64,000 bases of DNA from Alligator mississippiensis (lineage: Eukaryota > Chordata > Crocodylia > Alligatoridae), in NCBI RefSeq assembly GCF_030867095.1, contig NC_081831.1, positions 21,428,001-21,492,000 on the forward strand, given 5' to 3'. The notes under the pieces are model-generated. The model was not told where the DNA came from. It was given only the letters and a program-made list of their open reading frames with translations, and searched no databases. Made by a program: the position numbers and the translations under genes. How positions within the stretch are numbered: position 1 is the first letter of the stretch; each line of letters opens with the position of its first letter. Shown piece by piece: positions 22,331-34,745 of the stretch.

Positions 22331-23235
22331 ATGAGTCTACTAGCCAATTGCCCATCAAAAATAATGGGGGGTAGTGGGGAGGGTGGCTGGAGACAGCAGC
22401 CTGTGTCCGGCCCTGCTCCCCCTCACCTTCGGGACCAGGCCTGCTTCCCCTCTCCCCCTGCTATTTCAGGGCCAGAGTGGGGGCTGGGCCATCCCCGCCC
22501 CCCTCTGTCTTCTTGCCGCACCACCGCCTGCAGAGTCAGGGGGCCGGGGCCAGTGGTGTTGGGCTTGCTGCAGGGGGAGGCGGGGTGGAGCCAGCGCTGC
22601 TGGACCATCCACTTCATCACCTGCCAGGCAGGGGACAGAAGCCCAGAGCCAGGCTCACTCCCCCCACCCTTGCTTCTGCTGCTTTGGGGCCGGAGCCACT
22701 CCCCCCACCCAGCTCTGCGACCCCATTCCTCTTGTCTGGCCTCACACCTCAAGTCGGGCCTGACCCTGTTGCCCCGCCCCCCCATTGCTTTGGGCCTGAT
22801 CCCATTCCCCCCCAGCAGTTCAGGTTCAGGGCCACTCCCCCTGCCCCCCCCCTTGCCGCAGCAGCCCAATCCTGTTCCCCCACTCATGCCGCTGCCACAA
22901 CCTCCACAGAGTGGAGGGGTGCTCCCCCTTTCTCCCACTCCACCGCAGGCCTGGGCCCTTCCCACTGCTGTTGTGGGGCCTGGCACCCCCCCCAATAACC
23001 TCCACTTTGGGGCCAGGCTGGCCCCCCCTGCCCTCCTTGCCACCGCTGCTGCCACCTCCAAGGAGCAAGGCAGCTCCGTTGCCGCCGCATCCAGGGAGTA
23101 GGGCAGGGGCAGCGAGGACAGCTCCGCTGCACTGCCACCTCCTGTCTGAACACTGTATTCGCACTCTGATTGGTTGTTTCCATCAGCCAATCAGTGTGTG
23201 AATAAAGCGTTATGGGCAAACAGACAGACAATGGC
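22331..23235. repeat. GC-rich unclassified repeat
   Basis: An abrupt GC-rich island (22370-23150) sits between AT-rich flanks. It starts 'ctagccaattgcccatcaaa' and ends with a CAGACAGACA run and 'tttcataatattag', a tail seen in some non-LTR or SINE families. Open frames of about 255 codons run on both strands at once, as expected from scarcity of A+T and not from selection. No protein domain is recognisable. A CpG-island role is not supported by any adjoining exon. Confidence 0.4.
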
Positions 23236-23574
23236 TTTCATAATATTAGAATTAAAAGAGAATTGGAGAGTCTGGGTTCCTCAACATAAAGAAAAGAAGG
23301 GCATGTTTTTAAATATGTAGGTCTTGGGTTCAATGTTTCCTGGCAATGATCTTTTGATCAGAGACGCACAAACAGCTATCTTTCATCCCAGTTAGCTATA
23401 GGAGATCCAAGACCATGGAATAAGGGTTGGAGTAGCAACACACCTCAGTATGACAAGTCCTGAGGCCAAAAAATTCAGTCATTTGGATTCTGCTTCAGCA
23501 AATCTAGCAGCAAATCTAGTCTGATGAATAGTTCAGAGTTGATTACAGATAATAATTCCTGGATTTGACATGGA
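23236..23574. other. Unassigned intergenic sequence
   Basis: No feature was supported. Confidence 0.45.
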
Positions 23575-23860
23575 CTTTGGGGGGATTTGCCCTTCTCTGT
23601 AGTAGAAAGGATGGCCCTCTTCCTTAGATGTCTCAAGTGCATTTTAATAACCCTTGCAGTGGTAAGACATTGACAGTGTTCTCATCCCCAGCTTCACTTG
23701 CTGCAGGTTAAGTGTTCTTGTGTTTGGAGCAATATATATGTATTAGTTGTTGGACCAGGTTAGCCAAGCCCTTGTATAAATGTTCAAGGCAAGATCACCC
23801 CTATCTGAATCAGGTGGTTGGATTAGATGGCCCTTGCAAGTCCTTTCTATCCCTGCTTTG
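23575..23860 (+). mobile_element. CR1 LINE 3' end
   Basis: The block 'ctcttccttagatgtctcaa' matches 10935-10955 of the other CR1. The tail 'ggttggattagatggccctt' and 'gcaagtcctttctatccctg' is the CR1 3' end. No coding part is kept. Confidence 0.75.
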
Positions 23861-24433
23861 ACCGGGAAAGCGAGGCGGCATTCGGAAGGGATTGCCAAGC
23901 CATCCTTGAAGGCATTCAGCATGCAGTCTGAGTATAAAGACTAATGCATACAGACAGAGAGGCACTGACCAAATGGAGGAAAGAGAGGATCTGACCTCTC
24001 CTTGCTAAATGAGAAATAGCTGATGTACTGTGCCTTGTGGAAATCTGTTTAGAGGAAATTTGAAGACATAGCCCTGCACTTACCATGATATATGCGGAGG
24101 GTGCTCAGCTGGCTACCACTTAAAAATCTTGCCAACAGCTGAGACAGTGGGCCAGGCTGGGCCTAGATCTGACTGAGTGCCGAATGAAGGGGGACTGGGC
24201 AGTAAGACTGCTGACTCACACAGGGGACTTTGCTCAAGATTGTGAAAAGAAGGATAGTATTGTTAATGAAAAAGTAGAGGCAAGTAAAGGGGACTTAAAA
24301 ACAAGCAGTGCAGCTCTTTATGAGTTGTGACAAGCCCCACTGTGATGTGAGCACCTGCAAATCTCTGATAGCAGCCTCATGTGCAATGCCTGAGGGAGTT
24401 GTCATTGCTGGTCAGGGCTCTGAAACAACCATT
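23861..24433. other. Unassigned intergenic sequence
   Basis: No gene or clear repeat was seen. Confidence 0.45.
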
Positions 24434-24885
24434 ATGGCCGCATCCAGACAAGCGTGGATATGTGGTACATGGTGCCGCAGACCCATCTGAGGCACCACAC
24501 ACCGCACATGCAGGCATTCCCCAAGCTGCTACCTTGCAGCACAGGGGTGGAGGGGGTTTGACCCCGAGAGATCCTGGGGTCAAAAAAAGCTATGCCAACA
24601 AAAGGCATGGCAGTGCAAATGGCAGCAGCGTGCATCGCCCAAAACCAGAGCCTGGCCAGCTAGAGCCACACTCTGGCTGCTGGCTGGGCTTCCTGCCATA
24701 GCTGCAGCCCCAGGAGGCCCCCCAGGACCCTAGGTAAGGCTTCTGGGGCCAGCACAGTTACTGGCCCCAACCTCCCTTACCCCACCTGGGGTAACCTGCT
24801 GCTTGCCAGGGCACACATGGCATGGTGTGCCCCTGCTAATTGTCCCCAGTGAAACAAACACCTGCGCTTATCTGGACGTGCCATA
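24434..24885. mobile_element. MITE-like element with inverted ends
   Basis: The left end TATGGCCGCATCCAGACAAGCG and the inverted right end TATGGCACGTCCAGATAAGCG match at most positions. The core is GC-rich. There is no transposase, and the target duplication is unclear. Confidence 0.6.
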
Positions 24886-25060
24886 TGTGCCTGTGTTATC
24901 TTGTGCCAAAGCCATCAGTAAGACTGTGTGGATTTTGGGAGTAAGGGTCTGTACCATGTGTCAAGGGCCCTTTGTAGGTATGAAGTTAGAGGCTGTGGGA
25001 GCTGTAAAATGAGTGAGTCTATCAAATGTGGGTATTTGGGGTTTGTAGGAAGACTCTATC
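24886..25060. other. Unassigned spacer
   Basis: No feature was seen. Confidence 0.4.
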
Positions 25061-25442
25061 AAGGGTGTCAAACATATAGCCTGAAGGCCAGATCCAGCCC
25101 ACAGAACCTTTCCATTTAGTCCACCAGTAGACCAGTGGGCTACCAGAAGTTGGGGCAGGGATAGTGGGTCACAGAAATCAGGGTCTCTGGGTCCCAATGG
25201 ACATGGCCATTGGCAGTAGGGGGACAAATGATGCCTGTATAGATACAGCCATTGCTCATCCTGCAGCTGCCCAGCCTATGCTGCTCCCCTGAATGCAGAC
25301 TGCTGCCTGACCTAAGCCACCACCCCCAGACCCATGCCGCCACCACCACTACAACCACTGTAGTGGCTACTGGCCCCATTTATCTGGGCTGGGAGGACCC
25401 CCCGCCTAATCTACAGGGCCCAGAGGGAGTTTGTCACCCCCT
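25061..25442. mobile_element. hAT-like element
   Basis: The left end AAGGGTGTCAAAC and right end GTTTGTCACCCCCT are inverted. The flanks ACTCTATC (25053-25060) and ACTCCATA (25443-25450) agree at 6 of 8 positions. 'gcctgaaggccagatccagc' near the left end is a phrase common to this repeat type. Confidence 0.6.
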
Positions 25443-25904
25443 ACTCCATATCATTTAAAAGGGGAGATTTTGCATCTGTTGTCAGAGGTCAGAATTAAAT
25501 GTGTGTTTTCGATAGGAGCAGAATGAATGTTGAGGGTAGAATTAAATAATCTGTTTTGTGGGAAGCTGCAGAATTAACTGATACTGGGAAACAACAACTG
25601 GTCTGTTTCCAGACAGCAGTGGAGTTTCATCAGTGGGCTGGGCTGTCACTATTACAGTGACTATATATGAAGCATAAATGGCATATTGAATCCATATGTG
25701 GAAGTACTACTGCACTCTGCAGGCAATATTGAATTATTAATGGCTGTGAAATGTCAGTTAAATGGCATAAATTTTCCAAACTATGGCCCCTCTTTCACAT
25801 CCAGCTTCCCTTTGCTCCATGATGGTTGCTAAGTGATTCAATCTCCCTTTACTACAAGAGTTTAAATGACTTCTAGCTTTGTACTATGCCTATGGGTATT
25901 AATG
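25443..25904. other. Unassigned intergenic sequence
   Basis: No feature was supported. Confidence 0.45.
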
Positions 25905-26080
25905 GAATACTTTGTTCTTATCTGCAGTCTTTCATCTGAAGATCTCAAAGCACTTTATAAACATGAATTGAGCCATGCAACATGCTTGAGAGGTGAGTAT
26001 TTTGATCTTGATTGTACAGACTGGGAAACTGAGGCTTGACCAGGATCACACAGCAGGTCAGTGACAGAGCCAAAAATAAA
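25905..26080 (-). repeat. MIR SINE remnant
   Basis: 'gatctcaaagcactttataa', 'gactgggaaactgaggcttg' and 'ccaggatcacacagcaggtc' are the antisense MIR blocks in the right order and spacing. Confidence 0.75.
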
Positions 26081-27915
26081 AGCCAGGAAACTGAGCACAA
26101 ATGGCCAGAACTCACCACTGAAATCACCATCTCAGCAACTATCAACCACTGTCACACAGTCTCATAGCCTCTCCTTGACAGCCTTACCACTGTTAGACAT
26201 TGCTCAGTTTCCATTAGAATGTGCCAAATGAGAGAATTCAACTGCTGTCTTCTAATCAAACCTAGGCAGTGCAAATTTTTATGGAACTACTTGTGTTTCA
26301 GTTTATTACAGCTCAACTATTTGGAAGGGTCTGAAGAAAATTAGCTAAAAGCAAGGGGAGCACAACAGGCTACAACCAGGTGGAATAGCTACTTCAAATT
26401 TTCCATTGCCTTTCAGAGAATAAATGACTGCATTAGTTGTCTTATGGTAAAGCACTCTTAGTGCACAAGTCTTTTGAGAACATGCTGTAGAATCCTAAAA
26501 TAAGAAGGGAAAAAGGCAAGTAAGAAATCCTTTCCCCTCACCTCCTGCCTTCTACAATGGTTGGCACACATCTCTTATCCCACCCTGCTTGCTGGAGGAG
26601 CTTGCTACACCTCTGGCACTGCCAGGTACTACCAGTCTGAGCACTGCAACATTTGGTGGCTAGGCCGGGTTGCAGAGGGCACCAGGACCAACAGTTGGGA
26701 GGAAGACAGATTGTCCCATTTTGGGGACTTCCACTGTGAAGAAGGTATATTAGTGTTGAGCAACTTTTCCATGTAATTTTGGGAGTGCAAGCAGTACTGC
26801 AGAGTGAGTTTTTACAAAGCTCAAGGATAGCAATGCAAAAAGCCAAGGACGCACAGAAATCAGGAACAAGTACCTAAGTCTTTGCTGAGATAAGATAATG
26901 GCTAGGGACAGACTTTCAAAAAGCCTGAGACTGAATTGATTCAATCTTTGCAGGTTAGTTTAACCTGCCTAGGTTGAACTGGTTTGCAACTGTACAGACA
27001 TTCCCTCTGGACTGAGGAAATGCAGGCACATGCCTGCAGTGGCTCAGGCTAGAAGCCGGGGGGCACTAGAGCAGCCCTCCTTTCCCTTTCATAGTGCTGA
27101 GCTGAGGGTGGGGGGGTGGCCAGGGGATGCTCTGATTAGGAAGGGGTGTAAACCCCCTTCCTGGCCTGCACAGAACCAGGCTTTTCCCTGCTCAAGGGGT
27201 GGGAGTGTTACCTGACCCCAACCCCTGGCTAGCACTCTGAGGCAAAGGCAGGGTGTGCAGTGCATGCATCTTTTGATGATACTGAGCTTTCCAATCTCCC
27301 TCTCCCTGCTTCTCCATATTGTCTGCAAACCTGACAGCCAAGGGAGCCAGCAGGGTGCTGATAACACAGCATTTACCAGCCCATCAAAAAAACAAAAGCC
27401 TCTCTCATTAGTTCAAGCCAGATGTGGCTGGTGAACTCAGACTGGTGGGGTGGCGGAGTGTCCCATGGGAGCGGGAGCAGGGTTTGCAGCCTGCCAGCAG
27501 TAGGACGGGGGGTGGAGGGTGATTGTTACAAGAGTGCTCTGCCATGGAACAGTCTGTATATATCGGTAAATACTTAAGAAATGTGATTCCACTTGAAGAT
27601 GTGGGGTAAGAAGCAGTGTTTACAAATTTTGTCTGACCTATGAATGGCTTTTAGCACACAGCATTTTTCATGTAGTGCTAAAATCATTTTTCATGACAGT
27701 GCTAAAGTCTCTGAAGAAAACTGTGTGGATTGACCCACTTCTTTTTTAGTCTAGCAGGATTCATGTACAATATCTATATAAGGTTAATATAAAAGACAAA
27801 TAAATAAACTAAAATGCACCTGACTGCCTCCTTGATTTCTCTAGCAGTGGAACCTGACCTGCTCCAAGGCCTCTAGCCCAGTTCCCATTTAGCTGAGGGA
27901 AGTGCCATGTAATAG
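26081..27915. other. Unassigned intergenic sequence
   Basis: No coding exon could be supported. A repeat of unknown class may begin at about 26945 ('caggttagtttaacctgcct'), followed by a GC-rich stretch to about 27240. Confidence 0.4.
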
Positions 27916-28957
27916 AGAATCACAGAATCATAGAAATGAGGGTTGGAAGGGACCTCAGGAGGTCATCTAGTCTAACCCCCTACTCAAAGCAAGACCATCC
28001 CCAACTAGATAATACCAGCCAAGGCTTTGTCTATCCAGGTCTTAAAAACCTCCAAGGATGGAGATTCCACACCTCTCTGGGTAACCTGTTCCAGTGCTTT
28101 ACTACCCTCCTCATGAAAAAGTTTTTCCTAATATCTAACCTAAACTTCCCTTGCTGCAACTTGAAACCTTTGCTCCTTGTTCTGTCACCTGCCACCACTG
28201 AGAACAGTCCAGCTCCATCCTCTTTGTAAACACTCTTTAGGTAGTTGAAGGCTGCTATTCAATCTCCCTTCAGTCTTCTTTTCTCCAGACTAAATAAGCC
28301 TAGTTCCCTCAGACTCTCCTTATAACTTATGTCCTCTCAGCCCCCTAATCATTTTCATTGCCTTCTGCTGGACTGGAATGGGGGCCCACAACTGGACACA
28401 GTACTCCAGATGTAGCCTCCCAGTGCCTAATAGAGGGCAATAATCACTTCTATAGCAGACACCCACCAGACCAAGAGGATGAGGTGGATGAAGCTTTCTT
28501 CAAACAGCTGGCAGAAGTTTCCAGATCACAGGCCCTGGTTCTCATGGGGGACTTCAGTCACCCCGACATCTGCTGGTTGGGGACAACTTCCTGGTGCAAG
28601 TGTTGGAGAGACCAACTAGGGACCATGCTCATCTTGATCTGATGCTCACAAATGGAAGAATTGGTGGGGAATGTAGAAGTGGATGGCAACTTGAGCAGCA
28701 GTGACCACAAGATGATTGAGTTCAGGATCCTGAAGAAAGGAAGGATGGAGAGCAGCAGAATAAGGTCTCTGGACTTCAGAAAAGTAGACTTTGACTCACT
28801 CAGTGAACTGATGGGCAGAATCTCCTGGGAGGTCAGTCTGAGGGGGAAAGAAGTCCAGGAATGCTGGTTGTATTTTAAAGAAGCCTTACTGAAGGTTCAG
28901 GAATGAACCATCCCAATGAGCAGGAAGACTATCAAGTATGGCAGAAGACCAACTTGG
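27916..28957 (-). mobile_element. CR1 LINE with inverted 5' part
   Basis: Positions 27916-28450 are antisense CR1: the 3' end ('ggttggaagggacctcagga'), then the 3' untranslated part and ORF2 C-terminus. At about 28451 the strand flips. Positions 28451-28957 encode sense-strand CR1 endonuclease, with SQALVLMGDF and SHPDICW, then DHKMIEF and RSLDFRKVDF. This order, 3' half normal and 5' half inverted, is what twin priming leaves behind. Frames are interrupted, so the copy is inactive. Confidence 0.85.
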
Positions 28958-29640
28958 TGATACGGTGGTGATTATAGCAAACCCTTATGGTCCAGCACAG
29001 CCACATGGTATCGGATTGGTATCTTGCTTTCCCATAGGTCTTGCTGGATAGCTTATAGGAAAAGATCTGAAACAGGGGGTGGCATTTGTGCAGCAGGAAT
29101 GCAGACAAAGGAATAAATTTAGCCATCACAATAGTGTAATCAGGTGGTCTGCTCTTCTAAGCGCTAGGACTCCGAGGCAAATCAACTCTACTCTGAGGTA
29201 GAACCTCATGAAGAACTAGTTGTTGCCTGGTACCTTGCCTAGATTTAGGTGATTGCCAGATAAGCACCTGCTTTCTAGAAATGCTGGAACAGGTAATTTG
29301 AGGGAAAGGAGCTAGAGGAGCAGGGTTTTTTCTAGATGGCCCTGGCCTGGATCTGGACCTCCAGGAGGATGGCCTGTAGAAGGACTGAGAAAGAGTTGCT
29401 AAAAGCAAGCAGGCTCTGGAAAGGAAGCCTCTAAGTCAGGAGGCAAAGGGCCTGGTTTAACTGTTGGATTTATTTTAAACTATTCACTGGGGGGGCTTTG
29501 AAGATTGTTGGTGTTTTCTAGTAAATGAAACCCTAAGAAAAAGGGTCTGTCCCCGAGCTGGGGGGAGCTAGCTTTTTATAAGGCCTAAGCAGAACCCCAA
29601 AAAGGAATCTTACTCAGGGCACTGATGAAGGTCACCTGCC
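28958..29640. other. Unassigned sequence, possibly an LTR fragment
   Basis: The phrases 'atggccctggcctggatctg' and 'ttctagtaaatgaaacccta' with 'agaaaaagggtctgtccccg' are suggestive of a reptile LTR, but no ends or partner copy were found. Confidence 0.25.
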
Positions 29641-30632
29641 AATCTGCCAGTGGATGCATTGCTGCTTTCTTTGTGAAATCACTTACTGTATGTGGGCAGT
29701 AGCTGGTTTAGCTATTATAATGCATTGTGACTTTCAAGTCATTTCTTGTGACAGTCTGCTTTATGATTGTTACTGCTAACCCTTTCAGTACCATCATTTA
29801 TTGTACACAACTAATTAAATGCTTTTTTCAGATAGGCAGCAACTAAACTGTTGTGAAAGCAGCTTTTCAAGGCAGAGCAATGCAGCAGTTAATCAGGATG
29901 AAATCTGGGATAACTGCATGTTGCTTGGAATCCTTGATAGCTGTTCATACCAAGTGATGTAAAATGACAAATATTTATCCATACTCAGCAGTCCTTTATC
30001 TTCCCACTGTCATAAGGTTTTTACAGTCTTGCTTTTAGGAGGAAGAGTGTAAGTAAATGCTATATAAGGGGTAAAAACTGGTTTGTCAGCTTTTGCATTT
30101 GCAACATTCTTTGGGACTCAAAGGATACAGAATGGGGAGGGGAGAGTGAAATGTAAAGGTAATCTATATACACCCAGGTCCCAGAGAACAGGATTTGCTT
30201 GCAAAGGGCAATCAAAGGCAATTCTGTCTGGAGTACCTGGTTACAATAGTATTATCACCTAGTCTTCCTTGCAAAAGTGAGATTTAACCATGGCTTGGTT
30301 AAATGTGGCTATGAGCTTTAATATAGTCTTAGCCCAAATTATACATGGCAGCTACTTTATATTATGCTACTAGCAAGTGGTTTAAAGATGGATTAGAAGC
30401 TCCTCTACCATCATCTTCTGCCACAGTAAAACCTTGACTGGGCCATGGCTATCCCTACTCCCAAGTCTCAACATCAGACCTTGGGGGCTCTTAGTATTAC
30501 ATACAGCTATAAACTACATTGGGATCCCCCCTCACTCAATGTCCCTCCTAAGTCCATAGCCCCTTTTCCTGCAGGCAGTCTGTGTCTGTCTTCTAAAAGA
30601 CTTACATTCCCCCCTTGCCTCAGCGCGCGCAC

Positions 30633-30633
<1 letters not shown>
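29641..30633. other. Unassigned intergenic sequence
   Basis: No gene or clear repeat was seen. Confidence 0.45.

Positions 30634-30676
<43 letters not shown>
30634..30676. repeat. (GT)n microsatellite
   Basis: About 21 GT units, preceded by an alternating CGCGCGCACGCG stretch (30623-30634). This purine-pyrimidine alternation can adopt Z-DNA. Confidence 0.97.
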
Positions 30677-30682
<6 letters not shown>

Positions 30683-31489
30683 CAAGGAAATAATGGAAAG
30701 ACCCATACATGCTGAAGGGCATGCTCTTGAGTGTTACCCTTTGGAGACGTCCCAAGGCAATGCCCAGCCTGGGCACTTATCCAAGGCCTGCCAGCATTGT
30801 AGGACCTGCAAGCTGGTTGGGTCCTTCTCTCACAGTTTGGGTGGCCAAAATGATGCACTACACCAGAGCACACATACCTATACTGGAACAATCCCTAATA
30901 TAGGTAAAGTGCTGTGGTGCAAAGTGAGACTTGCACAGGGTGCTGACTCCAAGAACTTACTGCCATGTTGAATCTATGCCAGCTGCATTGATACAAATAA
31001 GAACAATATAGACAGGGCCCAACTCTCCCATTTAAAAATCTTTGCAGGCTTCCATTTAGACCACCATACTAGGCATACATTTGACTCTATGGTGCCAGAA
31101 GGAAGTCCAGTACTTTTCCTTAAGAAAAAGAGAGAGAGAGAGAAGGGTACCCGAACTGGCAGTGGTCAGGCAGAGTCTGGGGAGAGACTGTGTGCATTAC
31201 AACAGGGAGGAGACCGGCTAAAATCCCAGTGTAGCCATGGAGGCCACAATACAGTTGCCTCTGTTAGGGAAGTCTAACTGTGGGAATTCAGGCAGCTGGT
31301 CTCACTGGGTAATGTTTGAGAAATTCCAGGTTTATCAGAAAGAACACAAGAATACTAGGTAAAGAGTAAGAACTCACACTAGCAAAAGCTTTAACAAAAG
31401 TTAATATACAAGAAACAATAGTATGACTTGGCTAACAATGTACCTAACACTTCATCTGACAAAATTAATACAGTGAAGAGACAAGATCA
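30677..31489. other. Unassigned intergenic sequence
   Basis: No feature was supported apart from a short GA run near 31128-31142. Confidence 0.45.
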
Positions 31490-31615
31490 TAGGATCACAG
31501 GAAAGTGACTGGAAGGGACCTCACAAAATCATCTAGCCAAGCCTCTGCTCAAGGCAGGATTGTCCCTCACTAAAACATCACAGCCAAATGTCTGTCCAAC
31601 TGCTCTTGAAAATTT
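31490..31615 (-). mobile_element. CR1 LINE 3' end fragment
   Basis: 'gactggaagggacctcacaa', then 'tcatctagccaagcctctgc' and 'aaggcaggattgtccctcac', is an antisense CR1 3' end. Only the terminal part is present. Confidence 0.75.
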
Positions 31616-34579
31616 CCAAGTCTAGAAAAGAAAAGGGACCCGTGTATCTAATGCATAATATAAAAACAGCAAAAATGATACACCAGATCAAGAAACTGTA
31701 ATAGCAAAAGCAATGAAAGTTGTGGCAAAACACCATGCCACCACTAGCAATAATGTCCAGCAATAAATGTAGAATGCAGAAGATGACACAAGAAAGGACG
31801 CTTTGTAGGGGTGTGCAGATTATCTACACTTGTGGAAATAATTCAGGAAGGGGAAATAGCATCAGACAACAGGTCTGGGTTTCTAGGAAATATATTCTCG
31901 ATGGAAGAGATAATACCTTGGTACACAAATAAACATTTCAATAGTTAAATCATTACATTCGAAATAGATGCTAAAGCGTCAATAACTGCAACCTCTGTAA
32001 AAGATTATAATCAGTCCTGGGGTGGAGACTGAAATATTCCCATAAAATTCTGTGAGGGGCAAGTAATACTGCATTTAGAGATTGTAATCAACTCCAAGGA
32101 AAACTGGAAAAAGAAAGAAAAATTTGTCACAACCTGTGACACACAAGGGTTAACAGTTCCCCTACTGATATTCCCAGCAATACATGGATCCTCTCTAGCT
32201 TAACTGTTCATGAGAAGACAACTTAGAATGCCGTTACCTGTGGTACCAATACAGTTTAAACCTAGATGGGCCAACCTGAAGGAATATAAAAAATAAGATT
32301 TTAAACTAAAACTGTACAAACAAAAACTTCAGTATTAAGCACTGAGCAAAATCACTACCAGACCTGCTGCCAGAGGACAGTTTGGCTCAGAAGCTCACAA
32401 CTGTTTGGAACTATTCAAAATATGGAAAACACTACTAGGTCCTATGTGAAGATGCCAGATGGCTTTTTCCTGCAAAACAATGTTCATCTTCAATATCTTC
32501 CATCTTAACAAAAAGATGATCAAACACTAATATGAACAGGTTACAAAGTGAAAATGAAGCCCCTCCTCAAGGAAGTCTTCAGGAAAGCTCAGTTAGAGAG
32601 GGAAGCTCTTCAGAAGTTAAAACAGGGTCAGGAAGCCTGAGCACATCTCCTCAGACACTTGACCATTAGACATTCATGTTCTTAGGTTGGTTTAGCAATG
32701 TCAATAGATCTAAGGGTTATATGTTATTGTTAATCTTTTATAATGACTTGTAATCTAATCTTGTTGTTTGTAAAGAAAGGGTTATGTAGAATGATCACAA
32801 AGTCTTGGTCCTTCACACCCACTAGAGAGGATTAGAAGGCTGTACTAGGGGAATAGTAATACATTTTGGTCAATCTCTGGATGGAGCCAGATTATGACCC
32901 ATACTATGGCTCCGTGTGTGTGTGTGTCTGTCACTCACACTATCCTCATGACTTTCACTTCCTTTCCTTTCTCCTGATTGTCACCTGTATGTTCTTTCAT
33001 AGGATTTAATTTATCATTAGTTGGGGTCAGACTGTAGACTAGGGCAAGGTTTTCACAAGCAGAAGCCTAATCTTAACTTTCACCACGCATAAGTAGGCAA
33101 CTAGGGGAGGGATCATTCAATAAGCAGCCGAGTTACTTGATAGTACGGGTCTGGTTGATTTTTAATAAGATGTGTACAATTAAGTTACTCAAAGGCCTCT
33201 GAAAATCTCACCCCTATAAACCAACTTATGGGCTCCTGCTTTTGAAAATGTTGTCTAAAGCCTGAGTTGTAAAGTTATCTTCTTTTGTCCCTAAAATGAG
33301 GAAGCAGGACCTGCCAGTCTTTAATTGCAGCTGATTTTCAGAATCACTTTCCCCTTTTTCTTCCTCAGAGTTTCAAGAAAAAAAAGTCTCATTAAAGAGA
33401 AAGGGAGAGATTTGAATGGTACTGACCTTTCTAGTTATTGGAAACAAATAAATCAAGAGATGCTTTCTGGGATGTTAAATAGTGTCTTTGGCTAAGACGG
33501 ACTGCTAGGTAATTGCTCATCAGCTTTTCACTCTATGAATTATCTTGCTACTATGGATTGCAATATTATTCTGAACTTGTTTGTCTCAGAGGCATTCTGC
33601 AATATCTTAACTTCTGTCAAAGACTGTGTTTTTGTAGTGAACTAGGCTAGGACAGCAGCCAATGTCATTTTTAAACATTACCAGAAGGGCTGGCAAGGAT
33701 TCATCACTAACTCATTATAGTTCCTTCATACCTTCTGCTGGGGATGGCAGTTGGCTTTTTTTGGGATCCTGACAGAGAATTTAAATTAAAAGGGGGGGGG
33801 GAACCCTCTAAAAATAAAATTCCTGACATGTATGTGTATATTAAAAAATGTCAAACATGCCTCCCAATATAGACAAATAGCTGTGTTCTCTGTAGCATGG
33901 ACTGCTTTGATTGAAAACACATTTGGTAATTGAATGAGCCACTGTGCTGATGACATGATTATCTGACATGTACGCAAGTAAGATCTATAACCTTTGGGAT
34001 CTTTCCTTATCCAGAAAAAATGGCAAATATCTCCTCAGGGCTGCTTCAGTTCCTTTGGCCCGCTCCATTGAGTAGAAGGACATCCAGTATGCACAAGGTC
34101 ACAGACCTTATTGCAGAATGTGATGACTCAGTGTCTGTCAGAAGTTCAGATGCAAGGATTGGAAATGTATGGGGCCCCTTTCTGTCCTGCTTCTTCCCCT
34201 TCAATCTAACCCACACTCGGATTTGAACCAAGTCATTCAGCTAAAGCAATTTCTGTGACCACAGTACTGTATAGGCAAGCATTGATTCTGTAGCTCAGAA
34301 CAGGCCATCCACCCAAGTACTGAAAATTTGGGACTTAGGCTTTTATATGCTTCAGTCATTTCTGTAAAGTGGATTTAGACTTTTTCACCTATGGACTTTT
34401 GAAAATGTTGTTCCATGTAAATCTCACTCCATCACATGGTCTATCAAAGACCATGTTATGTTATGGTTAATTTTTCTTCCTTGTCAACCATTTGCTTGTT
34501 TTCATACTGAGACTAAGGAGATTTTTTCCCCCTATCTTATGTTTGAATAGTGTTAGAGGAAGGATAGTCCAGTTATTAG
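31616..34579. other. Unassigned intergenic sequence
   Basis: AT-rich sequence with no coding exon, clear repeat or RNA gene that I could support. A short GT run lies near 32910 and a poly-G run near 33790. Confidence 0.45.
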
Positions 34580-34745
34580 GGAGTCATCTCTAGAACTTGG
34601 GAGAAGAATGTCCAGTTTCCTGCTTTACTACAAATTTGCTCTGCAGCCTTGACTATGTCACTTAGTCTTTCTGCTCCTCTGTTCCGCAGTGGTACAATAG
34701 GGATAACAACACTACTGTACCTCACAGAGGCTTGTAAATAGGGAT
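34580..34745 (+). repeat. MIR-like SINE remnant
   Basis: 'gccttgactatgtcacttag' then 'tctttctgctcctctgttcc' and 'ggtacaatagggataacaac' follows the sense MIR core order. Confidence 0.65.

Noticed and set aside
22331-23190. A 256-codon protein-coding gene
   Set aside because: Equally long frames exist on both strands over the same bases, with low-complexity P/G/A-rich products. This is composition, not coding selection.
28358-28906. A novel endonuclease gene
   Set aside because: The HPDICW and DHKMIEF motifs are those of CR1 ORF2 endonuclease, and the segment is the inverted 5' part of a CR1 insertion.
30445-30891. Frames across the GT repeat
   Set aside because: They are driven by the microsatellite; no homology or splice context.
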